From: Acidimicrobiaceae bacterium
GTDB lineage: Bacteria > Actinomycetota > Acidimicrobiia > Acidimicrobiales > RAAP-2
DNA length: 64,000 nt
Direction: 5' to 3'
Assembly (NCBI GenBank): GCA_003170315.1
Contig: PNAH01000012.1
Span: forward strand, 1-64,000
The position numbers and the translations under genes were made by a program. Below the pieces are notes generated by a model. It worked only from the letters and a program-made list of their open reading frames with translations, was not told the DNA's origin and did no database searches. Shown here in pieces: positions 8,120 to 17,282 of the stretch (positions within the stretch are counted from its first letter, which is position 1; every line of letters starts with the position of its first letter).

Positions 8120-9211
8120 CTAGATTCCGAGCTCGTGCCACACCGGCGCGCTCGCCGCTGGTTCGTCGAACTCCCCGGCGTCGAGTGGCCGAAAGTTGCC
8201 AGCTGATTCGAGACTGCGCGAAAGGTCGATTGGTATGACGCTGATCCGCCCGGGCGACGCGTCGCCAATCTGTTGAAGGCGTGCCGCCTCACCGGACTCG
8301 CCCGCCCAGCGCTCACCGGCGTCGAGCACGGCCGTGACGTCACGCCACTGCTCGATCGAGACGCCCGCACTCACTACGTTCACGGCCTCGGCGACGGGTT
8401 CCTCCACCTCGAAGGTCTTTAGTACCGCCGCCGCGGCGCGCTGGATCCGTCCCGTGGACGCCTTGATGCCCTGGAGCGCCTGCTCCCCGCCGCCGGCCCA
8501 TCCAACGACGTAGCCAAAGGAGTAGTCACTGGTGTCCATGGCGAGCGCGCGACAGATGACGTAGGCCGTGGACTCCGCTTCAAGTTCCTTCAGTGCGCGC
8601 GACAAGTCCTTGTTGGTCGCCAGACCTGGATCGTGCAGGAGTGCGTGACCGATCTCGTGGGCCAGCGTCTTCACTTGTTGAGCCTCGGCGTTGTTGGTCG
8701 CTACCCGGATGAGGCCCTCGCAATGATTCGTGTCACCGTTCGCCCCGCTCTCGATCGACAATGGTCGCTCCACGCGAAACCCGATGTCGTCGGCGAACCC
8801 GGTGAGCTTTTCGAACACGCCCTCGGGAGCGAGTCCGTTGAGCTTGCTCACGATATCGGGCAAGTCCGGCCCCTCGGTTTGGCTGACGTCAAAGACCGGC
8901 ACCAACTTGAAGCCGCGAATTTCGCTGGTCTTCTCACCCTCGGGGACGTCGTCCTTTCGGTACTTCATCGGCGCGAAGATCCGCAGTGCCGACTCCTTCG
9001 CCACCACCTGATGACCCAGGGCTTGCCAGGCCTTGTAGCCCGCGACGCGCGTGGCGTCGGGCTTCTGAGCGAGGATCAACAGCGCGTTGTTCGAGCTGTA
9101 GCGAGGGAAGCGACTCTGGACGTCGAGGTACTGTGTCCAACGCTCGCTGGTGGTGAGCGCCGCGACACCCTCGCCCAGTGCTTCGAGTAGTTCCGCGTAG
9201 TCGTGGCCCAT
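8120..9211 (-). CDS. ArdC-like antirestriction protein with zinc-protease motif
   Basis: The N-terminal about 120 residues match the ArdC/DUF1738 ssDNA-binding domain (RFPRYSSNNALLILAQ, GYKAWQALGHQV). The metal motif HEIGHALLH follows at about residues 185-193, with a downstream Glu in LEAESTAYVICRAL, as in M78-type peptidases. ArdC proteins enter recipient cells with conjugating DNA and protect it from restriction. I chose ATG 9211 over GTG 9232 because GGAG sits 8 bases before it. The C-terminal 120 residues are not conserved in a way I can read. Within the transfer operon this role is fitting. Confidence 0.85.
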   Translation of the reverse strand: MGHDYAELLEALGEGVAALTTSERWTQYLDVQSRFPRYSSNNALLILAQKPDATRVAGYKAWQALGHQVVAKESALRIFAPMKYRKDDVPEGEKTSEIRGFKLVPVFDVSQTEGPDLPDIVSKLNGLAPEGVFEKLTGFADDIGFRVERPLSIESGANGDTNHCEGLIRVATNNAEAQQVKTLAHEIGHALLHDPGLATNKDLSRALKELEAESTAYVICRALAMDTSDYSFGYVVGWAGGGEQALQGIKASTGRIQRAAAAVLKTFEVEEPVAEAVNVVSAGVSIEQWRDVTAVLDAGERWAGESGEAARLQQIGDASPGRISVIPIDLSRSLESAGNFRPLDAGEFDEPAASAPVWHELGI

Positions 9212-9243
9212 AACTGCATCTCCGTTACCCACCCGGTAGTGAG

Positions 9244-9729
9244 TTACTCCGAGTGACCTAACGCAACGGTCGCGGCATGGCGGCGTCGACGAGCAATATC
9301 TTCGTGAACGAACTCGTCGAAGGACTCTCTCTCAGCGCGTTCGGGTCCGTGACCGCAACGCAGATCGGCGGTGAACTGGCGCAGCAGTGCCGTGATGTCG
9401 CGAAACGCGCGGTGCCAGTCCGTGCCCGAGGACGCTGGTGACGACTTCGCGTAAGCGACTCGTTCGTGATCCTTCAGCGCCTGCAAGGCCAACACCAGCG
9501 ACTGGTGTTCATACCAACACGCCGGCACGACGTAACTATCTATTCCGTTGTAGCGTTCGCGGAGCTCGTCAACCCATTCGCGCAGCCCCGACCACTCGCG
9601 CTCGGCCGCAATGGCCCCGAGACTCGGCCAGTGAATCGGCGGATCAATCTTTTCTCCGTCGGTGGTCGCCTTCGAACGCGCGTCAATAGCGCGAAGTAGA
9701 ACCGGGCGCGCTGGCCTCTCGGCGCTCAC
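9244..9729 (-). CDS. Small conjugation-operon protein, DUF4913-like layout
   Basis: About 161 aa from GTG 9729, whose GTGA overlaps the TraG stop codon, a strong sign of translational coupling. The central block, HWPSL...LREWVDELRERY...PACWYEHQSLVLALQALKDHE, then DWHRAFRDITALLRQF and DLRCGHG, resembles the W-x-H...H-L...C pattern of DUF4913 proteins found beside TraG in actinobacterial elements. The assignment is by memory of the pattern only. It is soluble, without membrane segments. Role in transfer unknown. Confidence 0.55.
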   Translation of the reverse strand: MSAERPARPVLLRAIDARSKATTDGEKIDPPIHWPSLGAIAAEREWSGLREWVDELRERYNGIDSYVVPACWYEHQSLVLALQALKDHERVAYAKSSPASSGTDWHRAFRDITALLRQFTADLRCGHGPERAERESFDEFVHEDIARRRRHAATVALGHSE

Positions 9730-11489
9730 GCCCGCACTTCCCACCCTGGAAGAGCACCGAGGCGCAGTAACTCTTCGACGTTCGTTCGCGCGAGGCTGAG
9801 TTCGCGAGCGTCGACGCGGTGCGTCCAGGGCTTCAGGGTCAACATGATGGGTTTGGCCGCGCGCAACATCAATAAGCCGTGACCCACCTTGATGAGCCGG
9901 ACGCTGCTCGGATCCAGGATGGCTCGTTGGCGCGTGGACTCCGAGATACTCCGTCCACCGCCAGCTTGGTGAGTAGTCGTGACTTCGGGGTGTTCCCGGT
10001 CACCAATGAGCTGCGCCAGATCGCGAAGGTCGCTCGCGTTACTCGAGCCCCCGAGAATCACCTTCGAAGTCGCCGAGTCCCAGATGGCCTGCGCCTGTTC
10101 ACTCCCCCAACGATCGCGCGCTTGCGCCAGGGACTGCAGGACCGCGACCGTCGTGATGCCCGTACCCCCGCCCTCACTCATTAACGAACCCAGCGAGGGC
10201 AGCGGGTAGTTCGCCGCTTCGTCCAGAATCAGCGCCACCGGCGGATCAAGGCGAGCGCCGGGCGACGCTGCGGCGAGTTGACGGGCGGTCTCCACCACGT
10301 CCTCGATCAAGGCCGAGACGATGTTCGACGTGGCGAACGCACCCGAGCTCGTGCCGAGGAGGAAGAGCGTGCCGTTCTCTTTGAGAAACTGCGCGGGCTG
10401 AAACTCAGCGCCGGGTGAGGGGGTGAGCTGCTCTATAACCTCGGGACTCGCGAAGGGCGCGAAGACCGAACTGACGACCGACCAAATGTTCGCGCGCTGG
10501 CGGGGTTCGAGTCCGACGACGGCCCCGAGGGCTCGCGACCAGAGTGGCGTGGCGACCGATGAGGCGCTCAGTATCTCGACGGCCTCCTTCGCCTCGTCGG
10601 GTGACAGGCTCCATCGATAGAGATCACTCACGCTGCGCCGATCGACCGCCGCCGCTTGCAAAAGACAGCGCACGACCACTTCGGTCTGTTGCTGCCAGAA
10701 GTTGCCTCCCTCGACGCGGCCCGCGGCGCCCGCGCACAGCGCACCGGCGCGCAGCATCGCCGTTTGCGGGAGCTCACACCCCCTGATGGGCGACCAGCGC
10801 AGCCCAACAGCGACGCCCTTGGCGAGTCCTTGGGGGTCGAAGACGCCCACGGGGCCGCGCCTCATCCTGGCGCTCATCGTCGCGGCCAAGTTGTCCGGTC
10901 GGGTGCTCGTGGTGATGACCGCGCCCGGAGCATCCAGGATGAACGGGATCACCAGGTTGTACCCCTTGCCGCTACGCGGAGGTCCGAGAATGACCATCGA
11001 GTCCTCGACGCTGGCGTAACAGTCCACTCCACGACTCGACCCGAGGAAGAGTCCGAGATCCTTCGATGTCGGCTTGGCAACTGATGGCCGCAGGATCGAG
11101 CCGCGTTGTAGAAGATGCTTCGCACCGGCGGCGACAATGACGTCGTGTCGATCAGCGAGGCCGGGACTACGAGTCGGATCATCGGCCTTGCTGCGCATGT
11201 CACGTCGCACGATGCGCGTCACGAAGCAGGCGACGATAACGCTGACGACGAAGACCACTGACGTCGCCGACCAGTAGAGCCACGCGGGACCGACCGACGT
11301 GCGCCACGCGAACGACGGGTCACTAGTGTGCGCCAAAGCCGAGAGCGCACCCGCGACGTGGTGCGTCGGGAGTCCGTGGCCCGAGAGCAACGCGCTCAGG
11401 AGTCCCCCGGCGACAAACGTGAAGAAAAGAGCGAAAGCTCCGACGATGACGAATAACCACACGTCGTCGTCGTGGCGTCGCGATCTCAC
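9726..11489 (-). CDS. traG: Type IV coupling protein, TraG/VirD4 family
   Basis: Two N-terminal membrane segments (about residues 11-35 and 71-92) are followed by a P-loop GPPRSGKG (169-176) and a Walker B-like VALILDEAANYP. The TraM-recognition region SLGSLMSEGGGTGITTVAVLQSLAQARDRWG is very typical. This inner-membrane ATPase recruits the relaxase-DNA complex to the secretion channel. The GTG start overlaps the stop of the VirB4-like gene (GTGA). At 587 aa it has normal length. It is the coupling protein of this transfer operon, and its relaxase partner is presumably the MobF protein at 27.8-31.4 kb. Confidence 0.93.
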   Translation of the reverse strand: MRSRRHDDDVWLFVIVGAFALFFTFVAGGLLSALLSGHGLPTHHVAGALSALAHTSDPSFAWRTSVGPAWLYWSATSVVFVVSVIVACFVTRIVRRDMRSKADDPTRSPGLADRHDVIVAAGAKHLLQRGSILRPSVAKPTSKDLGLFLGSSRGVDCYASVEDSMVILGPPRSGKGYNLVIPFILDAPGAVITTSTRPDNLAATMSARMRRGPVGVFDPQGLAKGVAVGLRWSPIRGCELPQTAMLRAGALCAGAAGRVEGGNFWQQQTEVVVRCLLQAAAVDRRSVSDLYRWSLSPDEAKEAVEILSASSVATPLWSRALGAVVGLEPRQRANIWSVVSSVFAPFASPEVIEQLTPSPGAEFQPAQFLKENGTLFLLGTSSGAFATSNIVSALIEDVVETARQLAAASPGARLDPPVALILDEAANYPLPSLGSLMSEGGGTGITTVAVLQSLAQARDRWGSEQAQAIWDSATSKVILGGSSNASDLRDLAQLIGDREHPEVTTTHQAGGGRSISESTRQRAILDPSSVRLIKVGHGLLMLRAAKPIMLTLKPWTHRVDARELSLARTNVEELLRLGALPGWEVRA

Positions 11490-13183
11490 AAAATCTCCAT
11501 TCTTTGGTTCGTATCAAAGAGAGCCAACTCACCCGGCGTGCAGATATGGCGAACGACGAAGGACCGCTCGCCCACGCGCCAGAGCCCTTCGCCTCGCGCC
11601 AGACTCGCGAGCTGGTCGATCTCGGTCGAGGACAAACCCAGCGCCGCGCCGGTCTTGGCGTCTTCGCCCGACTCTTGGGCGTAGACGATCTTGGTGGAGC
11701 AGTCCGCCAACAGGCCCAAGGCGAGATTGCGCGCCTCGGAGTCTCGTTCACCCACGGCGTCGAGATCGCTCAGACGATGGATCACCATCAGGTTGGCAAT
11801 CCCGAGGGCCCGACTGAGTTTCCACTGGCTCTGCATGCGCGCGAGCAAGGCTGGTTGCTTCAGCACGCGCCACGCTTCGTCGTAGATCACCCATCGCTGT
11901 CCGCCGGCGGGATCTTGCAGCGCGGCCTCCATCCACGAACTCGCGCACGTCATCACCAGGCCGATCTTGGCGTCCGAACCTTGTATACGACTGAGATCGA
12001 GACTCACCATGGGGAGAGTCGCGTCAAAGTGCACGGTGGAGGGCCCGTCAAACAGTCCTCCCAGGTCACCGCCGACGAGGCGATTGAGCGCGTGCGCAAC
12101 GTCACGCCCGTCGTCCAGCAACTGTGCGCGATTTGAACCGATCACGTCGCCCGGTGGATCGAACATCGCCGATACGACCTGCGGCAATGTCGCCACGGAA
12201 TTCGTTGCCACCGCCTCGTCGAGCGCCGCGTAGAGCGCCGTGGACTCCACCGGTCCCATCAATCGAGCGAGCGTCGCCTCGGTGATCGATCGCAGCAGCT
12301 CGCGCCGACGCTGTCGCACCATCTGCGCCCACGCCGCGTCCGACAGCGTGACCTGATCGCCGTCGGGATCCGTCAGGTACGCAGGACGCGGACCTTCGTC
12401 GAGGGGATTGACTCGCGCGGCGACACCGTCACCCAAGGCGATGGCTTGGCCGCCGACACTGCGACTGACGGCCGTCCATTCCCCCTTGGGGTCGCCGGGC
12501 ACGTAACACTTTCGCCCGAAGGCGATCGAGCGTGTCGCGATCGACTTGGCGAGCGTGCTCTTGCCACGACCCACGACGCCCGCGAGCAGACAGTTCGGAT
12601 TAGTGAGAACACCCAATCGGTAGAGCACCCACGGGTCGTAGACGAAGCCCGCGCCACTCCACGCGTCTTGACCGATCAGGATGCCTTCACTCCCGAGACC
12701 GCTCTCGGCGAGAAAGGGGTACGCGCCGGCTAAGACCTCGCTCGTCGCTCGGTGTGGTTCAACCTTCAACCTTCGATACGTACGCAGCGCACGATCCCCG
12801 AGTTCGCCATTCCTCGGCAGATACGCAGCTGCCTTAACCTCGAGTTGAAGTTGACGTTTGGCCTCCCTCAGTTGCTCGCGCGCTGCTACGCGATCCGCCC
12901 CGGAAATCTGCGCCGCCGCGCGCGCCATCCTTCGTCGAACCCGTCGCGGAGTATTGGAATCGCTGTACAACGTGGCACCGAGAGAATTCCCCCCGTCCAG
13001 GATCGCCGCTGTGGGCTCAATTTCCCCCCTGCGAGGTGTCGGCACCCCGAATCCACCAGGGTTTTTGCGCGAGACCACCAACGGCGTCACGGAATTACGC
13101 GTTCGTGGGTTGACGAATGGCGGGTACGGCGGTAGTTGAATCCTCGCCGGCACGGCGACGGGTTGCCCTTCTTGGCTCGTCAC
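11486..13183 (-). CDS. VirB4/TraC-like conjugation ATPase
   Basis: The P-loop GVVGRGKST is near residue 202 and the Walker B region RWVIYDEAWRVL near residue 455, followed by IANLMVIHRLSDLDAVG. This is the arrangement of VirB4-type ATPases that power type IV secretion. The protein is short for VirB4 (about 565 aa): the N-terminal domain is reduced, as in actinobacterial elements, where the neighbouring SCO6880-like membrane protein probably covers that part. GTG 13183 overlaps the previous stop by GTGA; a TTG at 13195 is also possible. Confidence 0.88.
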   Translation of the reverse strand: MTSQEGQPVAVPARIQLPPYPPFVNPRTRNSVTPLVVSRKNPGGFGVPTPRRGEIEPTAAILDGGNSLGATLYSDSNTPRRVRRRMARAAAQISGADRVAAREQLREAKRQLQLEVKAAAYLPRNGELGDRALRTYRRLKVEPHRATSEVLAGAYPFLAESGLGSEGILIGQDAWSGAGFVYDPWVLYRLGVLTNPNCLLAGVVGRGKSTLAKSIATRSIAFGRKCYVPGDPKGEWTAVSRSVGGQAIALGDGVAARVNPLDEGPRPAYLTDPDGDQVTLSDAAWAQMVRQRRRELLRSITEATLARLMGPVESTALYAALDEAVATNSVATLPQVVSAMFDPPGDVIGSNRAQLLDDGRDVAHALNRLVGGDLGGLFDGPSTVHFDATLPMVSLDLSRIQGSDAKIGLVMTCASSWMEAALQDPAGGQRWVIYDEAWRVLKQPALLARMQSQWKLSRALGIANLMVIHRLSDLDAVGERDSEARNLALGLLADCSTKIVYAQESGEDAKTGAALGLSSTEIDQLASLARGEGLWRVGERSFVVRHICTPGELALFDTNQRMEIL

Positions 13184-13437
13184 GCTCCACCCCAACTCGT
13201 CGCCGTCGTGACCGTCGCGCTTAGCTCGGTGATCGTCATCGGCATTGACGTGAAGATGTTTCGCACGATTCCCGGATGAAACATCGCCACTATCAACACA
13301 AGATCAACGATGCCCACGGCCATCAGTTTCACCACGGTTGTTCGCTTCGGTCTGGTCGTCGATTGCGTTGACGCCGGGCGACGGACCCGCGGGAATCCCC
13401 GTCGCGCAACCCGTCGAACCGGCAACTCGGGAATCAC
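13180..13437 (-). CDS. Small single-span membrane protein of the transfer operon
   Basis: An 85-aa product starting at GTG 13437, whose GTGA overlaps the ParA-like stop, with GAGGTGAAC as ribosome site. A basic N-terminus (about 35 residues) precedes one hydrophobic segment KLMAVGIVDLVLIVAMFHPG and a polar tail with TITELSATVTTATS. A longer frame in the same phase reaches 13602 but lies wholly inside the upstream gene. Size and position between ATPases recall VirB3-like subunits, without recognisable similarity. Confidence 0.65.
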   Translation of the reverse strand: MIPELPVRRVARRGFPRVRRPASTQSTTRPKRTTVVKLMAVGIVDLVLIVAMFHPGIVRNIFTSMPMTITELSATVTTATSWGGA

Positions 13438-14363
13438 TCGTTCACCTCGGTCAGTGGGAATCTCGCGGCGATCAGAGCGGAGGCGTGCAGATACGCAACT
13501 GCCGTGTCCAGTTGCAGCTCGCCGAGCACGATGCGATCGCCAAGGTCGAGGTGATCGTCGTGGTTGACCATGACGACACCGCCGCACACGACGCGAAGCC
13601 ACTCGGTCATTGACGTGAGATTGACGTCGCGGCGAACCGTGGCGCCGCTACGTTGACGACCGGGTGCGACGACGACCACGGACCCCGCGACCAACGGGGC
13701 GAACCTGCCGTCGGCCACGGCGGACCAGTCGTCGGGGTCGGTCCGATAACTGAGGGGCTGACCGGCGAGCGCGCTCACCATCTCAATGGTCAGCTCGAGC
13801 GCGTCGTAGGCGAACTCTGTCGCGAGGACCAACGTGCTCGCGCTCTCGAGCGCCGCGACGGCGACCGGGCCGTTGGCCTTAGCGCCCACATCGGAGATAA
13901 CGATGTCACCGGCGTGTCGTAGCAGCGCGACACCGGCGGCAAACTCGGCGGGTGTAAGACAGTCCTGGTCCGCGGGACCGCTCAGACTTCGCAGCACCCG
14001 CAGACCGTTCACCACGTCGACGTAGGGCGCGAGCGCGGACCACTCGGGAAGCACGTCACCATCAAGAGCTCGGGCGCAGAGTTCTCGAAAGGGTCGCGTC
14101 GAAGGTTCCTCTGACGACACCACGCGACGACGCAAGGTGCCGAGCTGCGTGGTCGCGTCAAGCACGCTCACGATCTCCCCACGAAGTTCGGCGAAACAGA
14201 GGGCGAGCATTGCCGCCGCCGTGGTCTTGCCCGTGCCTCCTTTCGGGCCGGCCACGACGACGTGATGGGACCCCGGCACTCGCGCGAGGCGCGGCTTCGA
14301 TATCGCCATCTCGAGATTCTTGATTTCGTTGTGCGGCGTGGGGCTGTCTCTACGACGTGACAA
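13434..14363 (-). CDS. ParA/MinD-like ATPase in the transfer operon
   Basis: The deviant Walker A GPKGGTGKTTAAA lies near residue 39 and is followed by the Walker A' region VSVLDATTQLGTLRRR. DIVISDVGAKANGP fits Walker B. These features mark the SIMIBI class of P-loop ATPases used for DNA partition, septum placement or pilus positioning (CpaE-like). Encoded between structural transfer genes and coupled to them by overlaps, it may position the conjugation apparatus or the element DNA. The start is uncertain: TTG 14363 has a GGAGAGAGG upstream, and ATG 14309 is a shorter option. Confidence 0.8.
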   Translation of the reverse strand: MSRRRDSPTPHNEIKNLEMAISKPRLARVPGSHHVVVAGPKGGTGKTTAAAMLALCFAELRGEIVSVLDATTQLGTLRRRVVSSEEPSTRPFRELCARALDGDVLPEWSALAPYVDVVNGLRVLRSLSGPADQDCLTPAEFAAGVALLRHAGDIVISDVGAKANGPVAVAALESASTLVLATEFAYDALELTIEMVSALAGQPLSYRTDPDDWSAVADGRFAPLVAGSVVVVAPGRQRSGATVRRDVNLTSMTEWLRVVCGGVVMVNHDDHLDLGDRIVLGELQLDTAVAYLHASALIAARFPLTEVNE

Positions 14364-14381
14364 TTGAATGAACCTCTCTCC

Positions 14382-15824
14382 TTAGAAGACGCTGCGCCCG
14401 AGCGGCAGCGCCGCGACAACGAAACTCTGCGACTGGCGTCCGTAGAGCACACGGGTTTCACAGCCCGACTGACCGGCGGCGCGTTCAATCAGCGCGACAG
14501 CTCGCGTCAATCCCTCTTCGCTGCTCGAGGTGACCGTGACGAAGCCACTGAACTCAACGTCGGCGTGGCCACCGATGAGGGCCTGCTCGCGTTGCAGCAA
14601 ATCCTGATACTCCTGGACGTCGGAGAGGTCTTGAATCTGGCCCACCTTGGCCTTATGACCGGCGTCGGTAATCGCTTCGGTCTTCTCCTTTCGCAGGGCC
14701 CGCAGCGCTTCGGCCGTGCCGATCGGCCGTGCTACCAGTGACAGAGATTTGCGAATATCGGGCGCGAAGACGAGCGCGTGCAGGAAATGCGCCGCGACCT
14801 CGATTCGCGGCCACTCGCTGATCCAGAGCACACTCGAGTACCCCGAATCGTGACGGAGATACAACCAGTGCTCCGAGACGGCGACCGGTCCAGCCGAACG
14901 GAGTCTCGCCCCGGGATGCTCAACTCCCAGTTCGTTCGCGGGATCGTAGGCCTGGCGAACGAGCGTCGCGATCTCGGCTTCAGTGAGCCAGGCGTCCACG
15001 CGTAGGCCGGCCGCGCGAAGCCCCTGTTCGAGGACGGTCATGTCGACGCGCAGCACGTGGGCGGCGCCCTTCACTCCGCGCCCGGCCGCGCGAATGGCCG
15101 ACGCGGCTCTCTTCATGTCAAGAGTGAGCGTGAGTGTCGTGCGATGTGTCGACGAGCCGAAGGATGACTGCGCGAGCAGGGCCCGGTACTGCTCGTTGGA
15201 CCAGTCGGGCGCGTGCGTGGCGTGCTCCTCGAACCACTGAGCGACCTTCGTGCCGGGGTCGGGAATTGTTGACTCGAGGATCTGTAACACCGCGCACGTC
15301 CCCGTTTGGGCGAGGGACGCGAGCACCTGCCCCCACGCCGACACGCGTTGTACTTGATCGCTCGGCGCGAGTAACACGTAGGCCGAGTGCGACACCGCGA
15401 GAATCGCCGAGAGCGTTTGACGATGAGGGTCGTGCACCAGACACGTTCTGGTGTCGGGATCGTTGTAGAAGCGCAGCGGTGCCGCGTCACCCGGTAGGGC
15501 CATCGTGCCCGCCGGACGTGGCGACGTGACGCGCACCCGGTACTCGGTCTGCTTCGCCGAGACGCGGGTCATCCAGTGCAGTAGGAAGGGCAACCATTCG
15601 ACGACCGGCTCGCCCTTGCGCGTGACGAAGGCACTGGCTACGAACAACATCCAGAGCGGACCCGTGACGAGGAGACCGAACCCGCCACCCACGAGGAGGC
15701 CGAGCAGCATCGTCACGAACGACAGGCCAATGGCGCCACAGCGCAGGGCCGAAAAACCGAGCATTATTCCGCGCGTGGGACGTCGGGCGAATCGCACCGT
15801 CGAGGGACCTGTGATCGTCGTCAC
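14382..15824 (-). CDS. SCO6880-like conjugation membrane protein
   Basis: Two hydrophobic segments near the N-terminus (about residues 26-70) follow an RFARRPTRGIMLG motif. A long soluble part of about 400 residues follows. Layout and position, just upstream of the ATPases and downstream of the TrbL-like gene, match the SCO6880 family of actinobacterial elements, where a PrgI-like membrane anchor carries a VirB4 N-terminal-like domain. The GTG start lies 3 bases after the previous stop. It probably docks the VirB4-like ATPase to the membrane channel. Confidence 0.7.
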   Translation of the reverse strand: MTTITGPSTVRFARRPTRGIMLGFSALRCGAIGLSFVTMLLGLLVGGGFGLLVTGPLWMLFVASAFVTRKGEPVVEWLPFLLHWMTRVSAKQTEYRVRVTSPRPAGTMALPGDAAPLRFYNDPDTRTCLVHDPHRQTLSAILAVSHSAYVLLAPSDQVQRVSAWGQVLASLAQTGTCAVLQILESTIPDPGTKVAQWFEEHATHAPDWSNEQYRALLAQSSFGSSTHRTTLTLTLDMKRAASAIRAAGRGVKGAAHVLRVDMTVLEQGLRAAGLRVDAWLTEAEIATLVRQAYDPANELGVEHPGARLRSAGPVAVSEHWLYLRHDSGYSSVLWISEWPRIEVAAHFLHALVFAPDIRKSLSLVARPIGTAEALRALRKEKTEAITDAGHKAKVGQIQDLSDVQEYQDLLQREQALIGGHADVEFSGFVTVTSSSEEGLTRAVALIERAAGQSGCETRVLYGRQSQSFVVAALPLGRSVF

Positions 15825-15827
15825 GAC

Positions 15828-17282
15828 CTATTCCCTTGGCGGCTCGGGCGGCGCGACGGGGAACGGCGGCGGCGCTAGAGATGGTGGATCGACCGCCGCA
15901 CGGGGTGGCGCAGGCGGCGGCGGTGCCTGACTAAATGACGCGGGAGAAACGGGGGCGTCGAAATTGCGACTCTGCGGACTGGGGGTCGCAGGAGTAATTG
16001 AGCTACCAGGTGAACTCGGTGTCGGGTCTTGCTCGGTGCGAGATGGACCAGCGGCGCGCGGGATAACAGGTGATCCACTCGCGCCACGACCAGTTGTCTC
16101 ACCAACCGTCGCACCCGATGCGACTCCATTTTTTACCGCGCCCGAGGCTACTCTTCGCACTCCGTCGCCGGCCTTCGCCGCGCCGGCAACGACTCCACCG
16201 CCGATAACGCTGGCCGCACCTGCGCCGGACGTCCCCGCCCTCACGGACGTCGCAACGTCACCGCCAATCGGGCCGAGTCCGGAACCGGGCGGCGGTTCTC
16301 CTGAACCCGAGCGGTGTCCCCCGAGCGTCATCGCCGAGTACTTCATTTGCGCGGCTTTCTGGGGAGCGCCCACCACGCTCGACGCACCCGCACTGGCGTG
16401 CGACGCCGACTGGGCCATTGTCGCGACGTGGTCGCCGGTGAAGTGCACGAGGCGTAGCGCCATCCACGGCGAAAAGCCGGCGACGAGGAGAATCAACAGG
16501 CCAGTGATCTCCTGGGTGATCATCGTGAGCGGCGAAGCGCCGATCGGTGAGCCCAAACCTCCGAGCACGCCAAGCCCAATAACGAAGATGATGATCAGGA
16601 TCAGTTTTGAAAAGACCAGTGCCAACATGGCTTCGAGCCATTTACGTACCCAGCCCCGCGAAAGATCGGCCACTCCCCCGGCGAAGGCGATCGGCGCAAA
16701 GATCGCGGTAATGATGATGAGCATCTTTCTGATAACGAGAGCGAACCAGACAATGGCGACTGCGACGATTGTCACGAGCGACAGGATCAAGACAGTGGCG
16801 GGACTCGCCAACGCCGTGGTGAAGAAGGCGCCGCCGATGATCTTCGTACCCAGTGACGCGATGGTGCCACCCGTCGCCGTCTTCACAACCCCGACGCAGA
16901 GTTGGTCCACCGCCGCAAGCAGAACATTCAGACTCACCAAAGTGATCGCGCACCCCACCGTCGCGATAACGAGGCCGCGCAGGGCTCGGCCGACGCCGCC
17001 CGCGTCTCGGCGTAGCGCCGACACAACCATCTGAAGGACGAAGAGTCCGAGGCACAGCACGGCCGCGATGGACACCACGATACCGAGGTCGAGCTCGAAG
17101 TTGGCGCCACCGAGTGAGACCGTCGTCGACGAAGAGAGCTGCTGCCAGAGCCAGTTGATCGCGGAGTCGGCGGTGTTCCCGAAGGCCGACGCGACGCTGC
17201 CAAACACCGATGTCGTGACGCTGCTTCCGATGCGACCAATCAATTCTACGCCGTCACAGATTGGATTCAGCCGGTTACACAC
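15828..17282 (-). CDS. VirB6/TrbL-like polytopic conjugation protein
   Basis: About seven hydrophobic segments lie between residues 65 and 285 (for example GIVVSIAAVLCLGLFVLQMVV and LILIIIFVIGLGVLGGL). A low-complexity tail of about 180 residues rich in Pro, Ser, Gly and Ala follows. GWVRKWLEAMLALVFSKLI is a signature-like segment of TrbL/VirB6 channel proteins. GTG 17282 begins directly after the previous stop. It would form the inner-membrane channel core. The tail is probably disordered and exposed. Confidence 0.85.
   Translation of the reverse strand: MCNRLNPICDGVELIGRIGSSVTTSVFGSVASAFGNTADSAINWLWQQLSSSTTVSLGGANFELDLGIVVSIAAVLCLGLFVLQMVVSALRRDAGGVGRALRGLVIATVGCAITLVSLNVLLAAVDQLCVGVVKTATGGTIASLGTKIIGGAFFTTALASPATVLILSLVTIVAVAIVWFALVIRKMLIIITAIFAPIAFAGGVADLSRGWVRKWLEAMLALVFSKLILIIIFVIGLGVLGGLGSPIGASPLTMITQEITGLLILLVAGFSPWMALRLVHFTGDHVATMAQSASHASAGASSVVGAPQKAAQMKYSAMTLGGHRSGSGEPPPGSGLGPIGGDVATSVRAGTSGAGAASVIGGGVVAGAAKAGDGVRRVASGAVKNGVASGATVGETTGRGASGSPVIPRAAGPSRTEQDPTPSSPGSSITPATPSPQSRNFDAPVSPASFSQAPPPPAPPRAAVDPPSLAPPPFPVAPPEPPRE

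Noticed and set aside
15964-17034. A 356-codon plus-strand frame
   Set aside because: Antisense to the TrbL/VirB6-like gene; Pro/Thr-rich translation without motifs, produced by GC-biased codon use of the true gene.
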